Positions 43,081-53,900 of a DNA stretch of 64,000 nt are shown here, one piece after another. Source of the DNA: Catenulispora rubra (GTDB taxonomy: Bacteria; Actinomycetota; Actinomycetes; Streptomycetales; Catenulisporaceae). A program made the position numbers and the translations under genes. Numbering within the stretch: position 1 is the stretch's first letter; each line of letters opens with the position of its first letter. The stretch lies in NCBI RefSeq assembly GCF_015356825.1, contig NZ_JAACYW010000011.1:1-64000 (forward strand), in the 5' to 3' direction. The notes under the pieces were generated by a model. It was not told where the DNA came from, made no database searches, and saw only the letters and a program-made list of their open reading frames with translations.

Positions 43081-44348
43081 CCGGCTTCCGCGGGCGGCCG
43101 CGGTGGACGCTCCAGCTGCGGCTGGCGCTGCTCTACGGCTCGCTGTTCGTGGTGAGCGGCACGCTGCTGCTCTTCATCCTCTACCTGGTGGCGCGGCCGT
43201 TGAACCTGCTCACCGTCGCGCCGCCCGCGCCGTCGGTTCCGTCCGCGTTGCCGCTGGGCATGCCGACCATGCCGTCGGGCGTTCCCGGGTCGCTGCCACT
43301 GCCGACGCCACTGCTGGTGCCGACGTCGGTACCGGCGCCCGGCCCGATCGGCGTGGCGTCCCGGCAGTCGGTGGACATGCGGAAGCTGCTGGTGGCCTCG
43401 GGCGCGGTGCTGGCCGGCATGACGGTCATCTCCGTCGGCCTGGGCTGGCTGATGGCCCGGCGGGCACTGCGTCCGCTGCGGACGATGGCGCTGACCGCGC
43501 GGGCGATCTCGGAACGCAGCCTGCATCGACGGCTCGCCGTGCAGGGCCCGCAGGACGAGATCAAAGGCCTGGCCGACACCTTCGACGGACTGCTCGAACG
43601 GCTGGAGGACGCCTTCCAGGCCCAGCGCCGGTTCGTGGCCAACGCCTCGCACGAGCTGCGCACCCCGCTGACCCTCAGCCGCAGCCTGCTGGAGATCGCG
43701 CTGGCCGATCCCGACGCGACCACCCCGGACCTGCGCCGGACCTGTCAGCGCGTGTTGGTGAGCAACCAGCACCTGGAACGGCTCATCGAAGCGCTGCTGA
43801 CCCTGGCCCGCAGCCAGCGCGGCCTCGACGTCCGCGTCGAGCTGGACCTGGCCGAGGCCGCCGCGCAGTGCGTGGACGCGTTCGAGGACGAGGCCGCCGC
43901 CCGGCGCTGCCGGATCGAGGCCTCCTTCGGCGTGGCGCGCACCGAGGGCGACGCGGGGCTGATCGAGCGGCTGATCGGCAACCTGGTCGACAACGCCGTC
44001 CGCTACAACGTGCCCGACGGCCGGATCACGGTCTGGACCGGCCTGGACGCCGGCCGGCCGGCGCTGCGGGTGGTGAACAGCGGCCCGGAGATCGCACCCA
44101 CCCAGATCGACGCGCTCTTCGAGCCCTTCCACCGGCTCGACACCACCCGGGGCCACTCCGAGCAGGACGGCCTGGGCGTGGGCCTGTCCATCGTCGCCGC
44201 GATCGCGCTCGCCCACGGCGCCGAACTCCGCGCCGGCCCCGGCCCGGACGGCGGACTCGACGTCCGGATCGGGTTCCGCCCGGTCCCGGCCCGGGCCGCG
44301 GCGCGCGCCGGTTCGGAACCTCCGCCGGTGATCGTGGCGGCCGAGTAG
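43077..44348 (+). CDS. Sensor histidine kinase partner
   Basis: The 423-residue protein has two transmembrane helices (about 15-38 and 103-125) enclosing a short Pro/Val/Ser-rich extracytoplasmic loop of about 65 residues, a HAMP-like linker (RRALRPLRTMALTARAIS), HisKA with phospho-acceptor H192 in NASHELRTPLT, and HATPase motifs (GNLVDNAVRYN, GLGVGLSIV). The small loop argues for sensing within or near the membrane, as in cell-envelope-stress kinases. The start is the ATG overlapping the regulator stop. After its stop lie the operator-like elements of the halogenase gene. Confidence 0.88.
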   Translation: MTGFRGRPRWTLQLRLALLYGSLFVVSGTLLLFILYLVARPLNLLTVAPPAPSVPSALPLGMPTMPSGVPGSLPLPTPLLVPTSVPAPGPIGVASRQSVDMRKLLVASGAVLAGMTVISVGLGWLMARRALRPLRTMALTARAISERSLHRRLAVQGPQDEIKGLADTFDGLLERLEDAFQAQRRFVANASHELRTPLTLSRSLLEIALADPDATTPDLRRTCQRVLVSNQHLERLIEALLTLARSQRGLDVRVELDLAEAAAQCVDAFEDEAAARRCRIEASFGVARTEGDAGLIERLIGNLVDNAVRYNVPDGRITVWTGLDAGRPALRVVNSGPEIAPTQIDALFEPFHRLDTTRGHSEQDGLGVGLSIVAAIALAHGAELRAGPGPDGGLDVRIGFRPVPARAAARAGSEPPPVIVAAE

Positions 44349-44462
44349 CCGAGTAGCCGACTGGCCGGCAGCGCAGTGCGGTGCGGTGCCGTGCCGGCAG
44401 TGGCGATGGCAGTGGCGTCGGCAGCGGCGGCAACCGCATCCAGCCCGCGCGAATCAGACCCC

Positions 44463-44480
44463 TGTCTCGCCGGCGGGACA
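44463..44480. promoter_or_regulatory. Cluster palindrome, copy 1 (upstream of halogenase)
   Basis: TGTCTCGCCGGCGGGACA is an 18-bp palindrome with one mismatched pair. It lies in the gap between the kinase and halogenase genes, about 250 bp before the halogenase start. The same 19-bp string (including the preceding C) recurs exactly at 47655-47673. Confidence 0.8.
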
Positions 44481-44639
44481 CCGCCGCACCGCCCCCCGAA
44501 ACAGGTCCGCGCCCGCTGCTGTCTGCGCGAACGATGGAATCCACCGCGCTGAACAGTGTCCGCTGAGGGCCGCGCCGATAGGGCCTTTCATGGCTTTTCG
44601 CCGCGGCCGCGAAGTATGGTGCGGCGACAAGTCGGCGGT

Positions 44640-44692
44640 ATAGATCTCAGCTCAACGCTACAGATCCCAGCACGGCGGACAGATCCCAGCAC
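44640..44692 (+). promoter_or_regulatory. Three phased direct repeats before the halogenase gene
   Basis: ATAGATCTCAGCTC (44640-44653), ACAGATCCCAGCAC (44660-44673) and ACAGATCCCAGCAC (44679-44692) start 20 and 19 bp apart, about two helical turns. Such spacing is typical of OmpR- or SARP-type winged-helix activators. The last repeat ends 37 bp before ATG 44730. Confidence 0.65.
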
Positions 44693-44729
44693 TATGACTT
44701 CAATGGCTCAGGTCGCGAGAAGGTGATGT

Positions 44730-46229
44730 ATGGGCACCGAGGAATTCGACGTGGTCGTCGTGGGTGGCGGACCTGGCGGTTCGACCCTGGCCGCGGTGGT
44801 GGCGATGCGGGGGCACCGGGTTCTCATCCTGGAAAAAGAATCATTTCCGCGCTATCAGATCGGCGAATCGCTGTTGCCGTCGACGATTCACGGCGTGTGC
44901 CGGCTGATCGGCGCGAGCGAGGAGTTGGCGAAAGCCGGATTCACCCTCAAGCGGGGTGGCACGTTCCAGTGGGGGGCCAGTCCGGACCCCTGGACTTTCG
45001 CGTTCGCGGTCTCGCCGAAGATGGCGGGTCCGACGTCCTACGCCTACCAGGTCGAGCGGATGAAGTTCGACCAGATCCTGCTCGACAACGCCCGCCGGGC
45101 CGGTGCGGTGGTGCGGGAGCAGTCCGCGGTCTCGGCGGTCATCGAGGACGACGAGGCCGTGCGCGGCGTCCGCTACACCGACGCCGACGGTGTCGAGCAC
45201 GAAGTGCTCGCGAAGTACGTGGTGGACGCCTCGGGCAACACCAGCCGGATCTACCGCGCGGTCGGCGGCACCCGGAACTACTCGGAGTTCTTCCGCAACA
45301 TCGCCCTGTTCGGGTACTTCGAGGGCGGCAAGCGGATGCCCGAGCCCAACTCGGGCAACATCCTGTGCGTCGCCTTCGACAGCGGGTGGTTCTGGTACAT
45401 CCCGCTGAGCCCGACGCTCACCAGCGTCGGCGCCGTCGTCCGGCAGGAACTGGCCGCCAAGGTCCAGGGCGACCCGGCCAGCACGCTGGCCGGCCTGATC
45501 GGGGAGTGCCCGCTGATCAAGGAGCACCTGGCCGACGCCACGCAGGTCACCACCGGTGAGTACAGCCGGACCCGGGTGCGCAAGGACTACTCGTACCACA
45601 ACACGGTCTTCTGGCGTCCCGGCATGGTGCTCATCGGCGACGCGGCGTGCTTCGTCGACCCGGTCTTCTCCTCGGGCGTGCACCTGGCCACCTACAGCGG
45701 CCTGCTGGCGGCGCGCTCCATCAACAGCGTGCTGTCCGGGACGGTGAAGGAGGAAGCCGCCTTCACCGAGTTCGAGGCGCGGTACCGGCGCGAGTACGGG
45801 GTCTTCTACGAGTTCCTGACCTCGTTCTACGACATGCACGTGAGTGAGGACTCGTACTTCTGGCAGGCCCGCAAGATCACCAAGAAGAACCACTCCGAGC
45901 TGGAGGCCTTCGTCGAGCTGGTCGGCGGCGTCGCCTCCGGGGAGAGTGCGCTGACCGACGCGGAGGCGGTCGCGGATCGGCTGCGGGCCCGGTCCGCGGA
46001 GTTCGCCGGCGCGGTCGAGGAGCTCGCCGGCGAGCCGGACGAGAGCATGGTGCCGCTGTTCAAGTCCTCGGTGGTGCGGCAGGCGATGCAGGAGGGCACA
46101 CAGGTCCAGAACCAGGTGATCCTCGGAGAGCTGGGCGAGGACGTCCACGAGCTGGACACCCCGCTGTTCCCCGGCGGTCTCGTACCTTCCGCGGACGGCA
46201 TGTCCTGGGAGTTCCCCGAGCAGGTCTGA
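44730..46229 (+). CDS. FADH2-dependent halogenase of the NRPS-tethered phenol type
   Basis: The 499-residue flavoprotein has the FAD motif GGGPGG (residues 12-17), the conserved Lys context FTLKRGGTFQWG (K74), the halogenase signature WFWYIP (220-225) and the second FAD motif GDAACFVDPVFSSGVHLA. It resembles the halogenases of glycopeptide and ramoplanin/enduracidin clusters and CndH, which chlorinate Tyr or Hpg rings, generally on carrier proteins. In this context the likely substrate is an Hpg unit on the NRPS. GAGAAGG precedes ATG 44730. It converges on hmaS with a shared terminator. A flavin reductase is not in the window. Confidence 0.88.
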   Translation: MGTEEFDVVVVGGGPGGSTLAAVVAMRGHRVLILEKESFPRYQIGESLLPSTIHGVCRLIGASEELAKAGFTLKRGGTFQWGASPDPWTFAFAVSPKMAGPTSYAYQVERMKFDQILLDNARRAGAVVREQSAVSAVIEDDEAVRGVRYTDADGVEHEVLAKYVVDASGNTSRIYRAVGGTRNYSEFFRNIALFGYFEGGKRMPEPNSGNILCVAFDSGWFWYIPLSPTLTSVGAVVRQELAAKVQGDPASTLAGLIGECPLIKEHLADATQVTTGEYSRTRVRKDYSYHNTVFWRPGMVLIGDAACFVDPVFSSGVHLATYSGLLAARSINSVLSGTVKEEAAFTEFEARYRREYGVFYEFLTSFYDMHVSEDSYFWQARKITKKNHSELEAFVELVGGVASGESALTDAEAVADRLRARSAEFAGAVEELAGEPDESMVPLFKSSVVRQAMQEGTQVQNQVILGELGEDVHELDTPLFPGGLVPSADGMSWEFPEQV

Positions 46230-46237
46230 GAAACGCG

Positions 46238-46273
46238 GACCGCGTCGCGCCCGAGCTCGGGCGCGACGCGGTC
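46238..46273. terminator. Bidirectional terminator between halogenase and hmaS
   Basis: A perfect 36-bp palindrome starting 9 bp after the halogenase stop and lying between two convergent genes. Confidence 0.85.
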
Positions 46274-46340
46274 TGTCTGTGTCGGCTGATTGTGCCGGTC
46301 TGTCTCGCTGGTCTTTCTGTGCAGTCGCTGTGCAGGTCGG

Positions 46341-47507
<1,167 letters not shown>

Positions 47508-47655
47508 TCACTTGTCGATGCCCGCGAAATGTTGTCTCGGTACCCGGAATTTCCGGTGGGGGTGCGGCCCGCGCGGACCGGGCGGAAGCCGGCCGAGCCC
47601 CGGCCGGACCCGGGCTGGACCGGACGGAAAGGATCGACACCCAGCTGCGGCGGGC

Positions 47656-47673
47656 TGTCTCGCCGGCGGGACA
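47656..47673. promoter_or_regulatory. Cluster palindrome, copy 2 (between hmaS and NRPS)
   Basis: Identical to copy 1 (44463-44480). Here the palindrome extends to 20 bp, CTGTCTCGCCGGCGGGACAG, with one mismatched pair. It sits 248 bp upstream of the hmaS start and 273 bp upstream of the NRPS start. A second small dyad, CCGGAATTTCCGG, is at 47544-47556. The remainder of 47409-47747 shows no gene. Confidence 0.8.
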
Positions 47674-47747
47674 GGGTGCCTGCCGAACGGTTGTGCGTGC
47701 CGGCCGAAGCCGGGTGCATTCGCGTTATCGGTGCTCGTCAGCGGTGA

Positions 47748-47954
47748 GTGAAAACCCTGTGGAGGGCTTTTCGGCTCGATTTCTTGACGGTCCTCGGAAT
47801 CGGAATCTACTTTGTGCTGACACCGCTGTGGAGATTTCTCGCGGCCGGGCCGTCGGCTGATGTGCCGCGGGCCGGCCGACTCGCCATGACTGGCGGGGAG
47901 GACATGGTCCTGTTCCGTGGTCCCCGGAATTCAGTGAGGCCTTCTTATGCTTGA
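47748..47954 (+). CDS. Possible small membrane peptide overlapping the NRPS start
   Basis: A 68-residue frame from GTG 47748 has one strongly hydrophobic segment (about 11-33, [20 protein letters not shown]) after a basic start, and its stop overlaps the NRPS ATG by eight bases, which would suit translational coupling. Against it: no good ribosome site, and third-position GC is visibly lower than in neighbouring genes. It may be only the NRPS leader. No family recognised. Confidence 0.3.
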   Translation: MKTLWRAFRLDFLTVLGIGIYFVLTPLWRFLAAGPSADVPRAGRLAMTGGEDMVLFRGPRNSVRPSYA

Positions 47955-50900
47955 TCGCGACAACCGTGACGCCCAGACCCGGGACCGGGAACTTCCGGTG
48001 CCCACGATCCAGCCGACGGCACGGCCCGAGGCCGTGCCGCTTTCGTTCGGCCAGCAGCGGATGTGGTTCGTGAACCGCCTGGAGCGCCAGGACGAGGCCT
48101 ACACCATGTCCTCGGCGGTGCGGTTGACGGGCGGCGAGCTGGAGCTCGACGCCCTGCGCGCGGCCGTCGCCGACGTCGCGGCGCGGCACGAGGTGCTGCG
48201 CACCCTCGTCGTTGCCGAGGCCGGCGGGACTCCGCGCCAGCGGATCCTGGACGTCGGCGAGCCGGGCGCCGTTCCGGAGCTCACGGTGCGTGCCGTGAGC
48301 GAGGCGGAGCTGAGCGGAGTCCTGGCCGAGGTCACAGGTCAGGCCTTTGATATCTCATTGGTGGTTCCATGGCGGGTGGTCGTGCTGCGTTTGTCGCAGA
48401 CCGAGCACGTGCTGGCGATCGTGGTGCATCACATCGCGGCTGACGGTTGGTCGATGGATGTGTTGGCGCGCGATGTGTCGTCGGCGTACGGCGCGCGGTG
48501 CGCGGGGACCGGGCCCGGGTGGGGGCCGTTGCCGGTGCAGTATGCGGATTTCGCGATGTGGCAGCGGGACGTGCTGGGCGACCGGGGTGATGCCGAGAGC
48601 GTGTGGCGCCGGCAGCTGGGCTTCTGGTCTGAGGCGTTGGCGGGTTTGCCGGAACAGTTGGTGTTGCCGGTGGACCGGTCACGTCCCGCCGTGGCCGGCT
48701 ACCGGGTCGGCTCGGTCGGTGTGGACGTGGGCGCCGGTCTTCACGATGGTTTGCTGAGGGTGGCGCGCAAGTGCCACGCGACCTTGTTCACGGTGTTGCA
48801 GGCAGCGTTTGCGCTGACGTTGTCCAGACTCGGTGCCGGCGAGGACGTCCCGCTCGGCTCGCGGGTTATGGGCCGCCGGGACAAGGCCCTGGATGACCTG
48901 GTCGGCTACTTCGGCAACACCCTGGTGCTGCGCACCGATGTGAGCGGCGACCCGGGCTTCGCCGAGTTGGTGGAGCGGGTGCGGGACGCCGACGCCGCCG
49001 CCTTCGCGCACCAGGACCTGCCCTTCGACCATCTGGTCGATGAGCTCCGTCCGGCCCGGACATTGGCGTATCACCCGCTCTTCCAGGTCCTGCTGCTGAT
49101 GACGGAGCCCACGGCCTCGACCTGGGACCTGCCCGGGCTGCGCAACACGCCGGAGGCGGTCACCGCCGAATCCGGGGCGGGCGATCACCTGTTCGGTCTC
49201 TTCGATCTCTACACCAAGCTCCAGGAGCGGCTGACCGCTGAAGGCGAAGCGGCGGGCATACACGGCGAGCTCTTGTACAGCCGCGACCTGTTCGACGAGT
49301 CGACGGTGCAGAGCCTGGTGTCGAGGTATGTCAGGGTCCTGGAGCAGGTGGCCGCCGACACGTCGGTGCGGGCGCGGGACGTCGACGTGCTGCTGCCGGG
49401 CGAGCGGAAGTGGTTGCTCGCCGAAGTCGGGACGGGAGACGCGGCGGCTGAGCCGACCACGATCGCTGCGGCTTTCGAGGCGCAGGTGGCCCGCACGCCC
49501 GATGCGGTCGCGCTCCTGAGCGAGGGTGTCGAGGTCACGTATTCGGAACTGGACGCGCGGGCGAACCGGCTGGCACGGTTCCTGGCCGGGCGGGGTGTGC
49601 GGATTGAGGACCGGGTCGGCGTTGCGTTGTCGCGGTCGTTGGATCTGGTGGTGGCTCTGCTGGCGGTGGCTAAGGCCGGTGGGGTGTTTGTGCCGGTCGA
49701 TACCGGCTATCCGGCCGAGCGGATCGCCTTCATCCTCGGTGACGCGGCTCCGGTGCTGACGGTCACCACCTCCGAACTGGTGGAGAACCTGCCGGTGGGG
49801 ACCACCGGGATCATCGTGCTCGACGATCCCGCGACGGCCGCTCTGATCGGTCGGGGCGGGTCTGGCCCGGTCGCGGACGGCGAGCGGGGCGGGCGAGTGC
49901 TGCCCGAATCCGGCGCGTACATGATGTACACGTCGGGTTCTACCGGCACGCCGAAGGGTGTGCTGGCGTCGCAGGGTGCTGTGGCGGCCCTGGGTCGTGA
50001 CGGGTGTTGGGGCGGGATCGGGTCGGGCCGGGTGTTGTTCCACGCCCCGTTCGGGTTCGACGCCTCGTCGTTCGAGCTGTGGGTACCGCTGCTGAACGGC
50101 GGCACGGTGGTCGTGGCGCCTGCCGGCGACGTGGACGCGGCGCGATTGCGGACCCTGATACCCGGGTCCCGCCTGGACACGGTGCACGTGACGGCCGGCT
50201 TGTTGCGGGTGCTGGCGCAGGAGGATCCGGACTGCTTCGCGGGGTTGTCGCATGTGCTCACCGGTGGCGACGTGGTGTCGCCGGACGCGTTGGCGCGAGT
50301 ACGTGTCGCGTGTCCGGGCGCAGAGGTGCGTCATCTGTACGGGCCTACCGAGGTGACGTTGTGTGCGACGACCCTCGCGCTTGAGTCGGGGTCGGAGACG
50401 CCGCAGGTGCTGCCGTTGGGCGGGCCGCGTGACGGCGCCCGGGTGTTCGTGCTCGATGACACGCTGCGTCCGGTCGCTCCGAACGTGCCCGGGGAACTGT
50501 ATGTGGCCGGTGCCGGTCTGGCGCGCGGGTATGCGGATCGTCCGGGACTGACGTCGCAGCGGTTCGTGGCGTGCCCGTTCCTCCCGGGCACGCGGATGTA
50601 TCGGACCGGCGATGTGGTCCGGTGGGACGCCGACGGTCGGTTGGTGTTCGTCGGCCGGGCCGACGACCAGGTGAAGATCCGCGGGTTCCGGGTCGAGCCC
50701 GGCGAGATCGAGGCGGTCCTGGCCGACTGCCCCGGCGTTGGGCAGGCCGTCGTCGTGGCGCGCGCCGACGGAGACAACGACAAGCGCCTGATCGCCTATC
50801 TGGTGCCCGCCGAGGGCATCGACGGCCTCGGACTGGACGGCGCGGCGGTGCTCGAGTTCGCGGCCGCCAAGCTGCCGGACTACATGGTCCCCGCCGCGGC

Positions 50901-53900
50901 CGTGGTCCTGGACGCCCTGCCGCTGACGTCGAACGGGAAGGTCGACCGGGCCGCGCTGCCGGCCCCGGACTTCGCGGCGCTCGCCACCGACCGGGCCCCG
51001 CGTACGGCGCGGGAGGAGATCCTGTGCGGCCTGTTCGCGGACCTGCTCGGCCTGGAACGGGTCGGCATCGACGACGGGTTCTTCACCCTCGGCGGAGACT
51101 CGCTCACCGCGACCCGCCTGGTCGCGCGCATCAGGTCCGTGTTGGGCGTGGAGGTGCCGATCTACGCGGTGTTCGAAGCCCCGACCGTCGCGGGTCTGGC
51201 CGAATGGCTCGACCAGTCCGGCAGGTCGCGCCCCGCCGTGACGGCCGTGCCGCGGCCCGAGGTGCTGCCGTTGTCCTTCGGCCAGTGGCGGATGTGGTTC
51301 GGGAACCGCCTGGAGCGGCCCGAGGTGTCGCACAACATGTCCACGGTCGTGCGGCTGGAGGGGAGCCTGGACCTCGCCGCGCTGCAGGCGGCGCTCGCCG
51401 ACGTGTCCTGCCGGCACGAAGCGCTGCGCACCATCATCGCGGACGACGCCGGGGCCGTCCGCCAGGTCGTTCTGGCCCCGGAGGCACCGGCCGCGATCCC
51501 TCAGCTGATCGTCCGTCCGGTGACCGAGGCGGACCTGGAGTCGGTCCTGGCCGAGGTCGCGGGTCAGGCTTTTGATATCACACTGGTGGTTCCGTGGCGG
51601 GTGGTGGTGCTGCGGTTGTCGCCGAAGGACTGCGTGCTGGCGATCGTCGTGCATCACATCGCGACCGACGGTTGGTCGATGGATGTGTTGGCGCGCGATG
51701 TGTCCTCGGCGTACGCGGCGCGATGCGCAGGCACTGAACCCGGGTGGGTGCCGTTGCCGGTGCAGTATGCGGATTTCGCGTTGTGGCAGCAGGAAGTTCT
51801 GGGGGACCGCGAGGATCCCGAGAGCGTGTGGGGCCGGCAGTTGGGGTTCTGGTCCGAGGCGTTGGCGGGTTTGCCGGACCAGTTGGTGTTGCCGGCGGAC
51901 CGCTCACGTCCCGCCGTGGCCAGCCATCGGGTGGGATCGGTCGGTGTCGGCGTGGACGCGGGTGTGCACGAGGGCTTGTTGAGGGTGGCGCGCAAGTGCC
52001 ACGCGACCTTGTTCATGGTGTTGCAGGCCGGGCTCGCGCTGATGCTGTCCAGGCTCGGCGCCGGCGAGGACATCCCCGTGGGCTCGCCGGTCGCCGGCCG
52101 CACCGACGCGGCGCTGGACGACCTGGTGGGGCACTTCCTGAACACCCTGGTGCTGCGCACCGACGTCAGCGGCAACCCGACGTTCGCCGAGTTGGTGCGG
52201 CGGGTGCGTGACACCGACCTGGCGGGCTTCGCACACCAGGATCTGCCCTTCGAGCACCTGGTCGACGAGCTCAATCCGACCCGGACGCTGGCCTACCACC
52301 CGCTGTTCCAGGTCCTCCTCGTGAAGGAGAGCCTTGATGGAACGGTCTGGAAGCTGCCCGGGCTCCGCACGACGCCCCTGCACGTCGCGGCGAGTACCGC
52401 ACAGTTCGACTTGGTGTTCGACCTGTGGGAGAACCCCACCGCCCAGGACGCCGCGGGACTGGCAGGATTCCTCATCTACAGCGCAGACCTCTTCGATCCT
52501 GAGACGGCGCAGGACTTGGTGGCGCGTCTGGTGCGGGTCTTCGAGCAGGTGGCGGAGGACGCGGCGGTTCGCGTGCGGGACGTCGACGTCTTGCTGCCGG
52601 GGGAGCGGGATTGGCTGCTCACCGAGGTCGGCACCGGAGACGCTACGGCAGAGATGGCTGAGACGGCCGAGTCGGCCGAGTCGGCCGAGACAGCCGAGCC
52701 GGCGACGATCGCGGCGGCATTCGAGGCCCAGGTCGCGCGGACCCCGGACGCTGTGGCAGTGGCGTTTGAGGGTATTGAGTTGACCTTCGCGGAGTTGGAC
52801 GCGCGGGCGAATCGGTTGGCGCGGTATCTGCTCGGGCGGCGTGTGCGGGTCGAGGACCGGGTCGGGGTGGCGTTGTCGCGGTCGCTGGATCTGGTGGTGG
52901 TGTTGCTGGCGGTGGCCAAGGCCGGTGCGGTGTTCGTGCCGGTGGACACGGGTTATCCGGCCGAGCGGATCGCTTTCATCCTCGGCGACGCGGCTCCGGT
53001 CCTGGTGGTGACGACGGCTGAGCTCGCGGAGAAGCTGCCGGTGGGGACGGCGGGAATCGTCGTGCTCGATGACCCGGAAACGGCTGTCGTCATCGCGGAG
53101 CGCCCCGACCGTCGGATGTCCGACACTGAGCGGTCCGGACTTCTCACGCCCGAATGCGGCGCGTACGTGATGTACACCTCCGGGTCCACCGGTACGCCGA
53201 AGGGCGTGTTGGCGTCGCAGGGTGCTGTATCGGGCCTGGGCCTGGACGGGTGCTGGGGCGGGATCGGGTCGGGCCGCGTGTTGTTCCATGCGCCCTTTGC
53301 CTTTGACGCCTCGTCGTTCGAGTTGTGGGTGCCGCTGCTGAACGGCGGCACGGTGGTGGTGGCGCCTCTCGGCGACGTGGACGCGGCGCGATTGCGGACC
53401 CTGATACCCGGGTCCCGCCTGGACGCGGTGCATGTGACCGCGGGCCTCCTGCGGGTGCTGGCGCAAGAGGATCCGGACTGCTTCGCGGGGCTGTCGCATG
53501 TGCTGACCGGCGGCGACGTGGTGTCATCGGAGGCGGTGGCCCGAGTACGTGCCGTATGCCCAGGGGCAGAGGTGCGTCATCTGTACGGCCCCACCGAGGT
53601 GACGTTGTGCGCGACGACCCTCGCGTTGGAGCCGGGGTCGGAGACACCGCAGGTGCTGCCGCTGGGCGGACCGCGCGACGGGGCGCGGGTGTTCGTGCTC
53701 GACGAAACGTTGCGTCCGGTGGCCCCGAACGTGCCGGGAGAGCTGTATGTGGCCGGCGGCGGTCTCGGGCGCGGCTATCTGGATCGTGCCGGTCTCACGT
53801 CGGAGCGGTTCGTGGCCTGTCCGTTCCTCCCGGGTGCGCGGATGTATCGGACCGGCGACGTGGTGCGCTGGGGTACCGGCGGGCAGTTGACCTTCCTCGG

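Noticed and set aside
42418..44348. Calling the two-component pair VanR/VanS
   Set aside because: Position fits, but the visible motifs are only generic OmpR/HisKA and no vanHAX genes are in the window.
48679..51657. A 992-codon minus-strand frame opposite the first NRPS
   Set aside because: Antisense shadow; repetitive Arg/His-rich text without domains or ribosome site.
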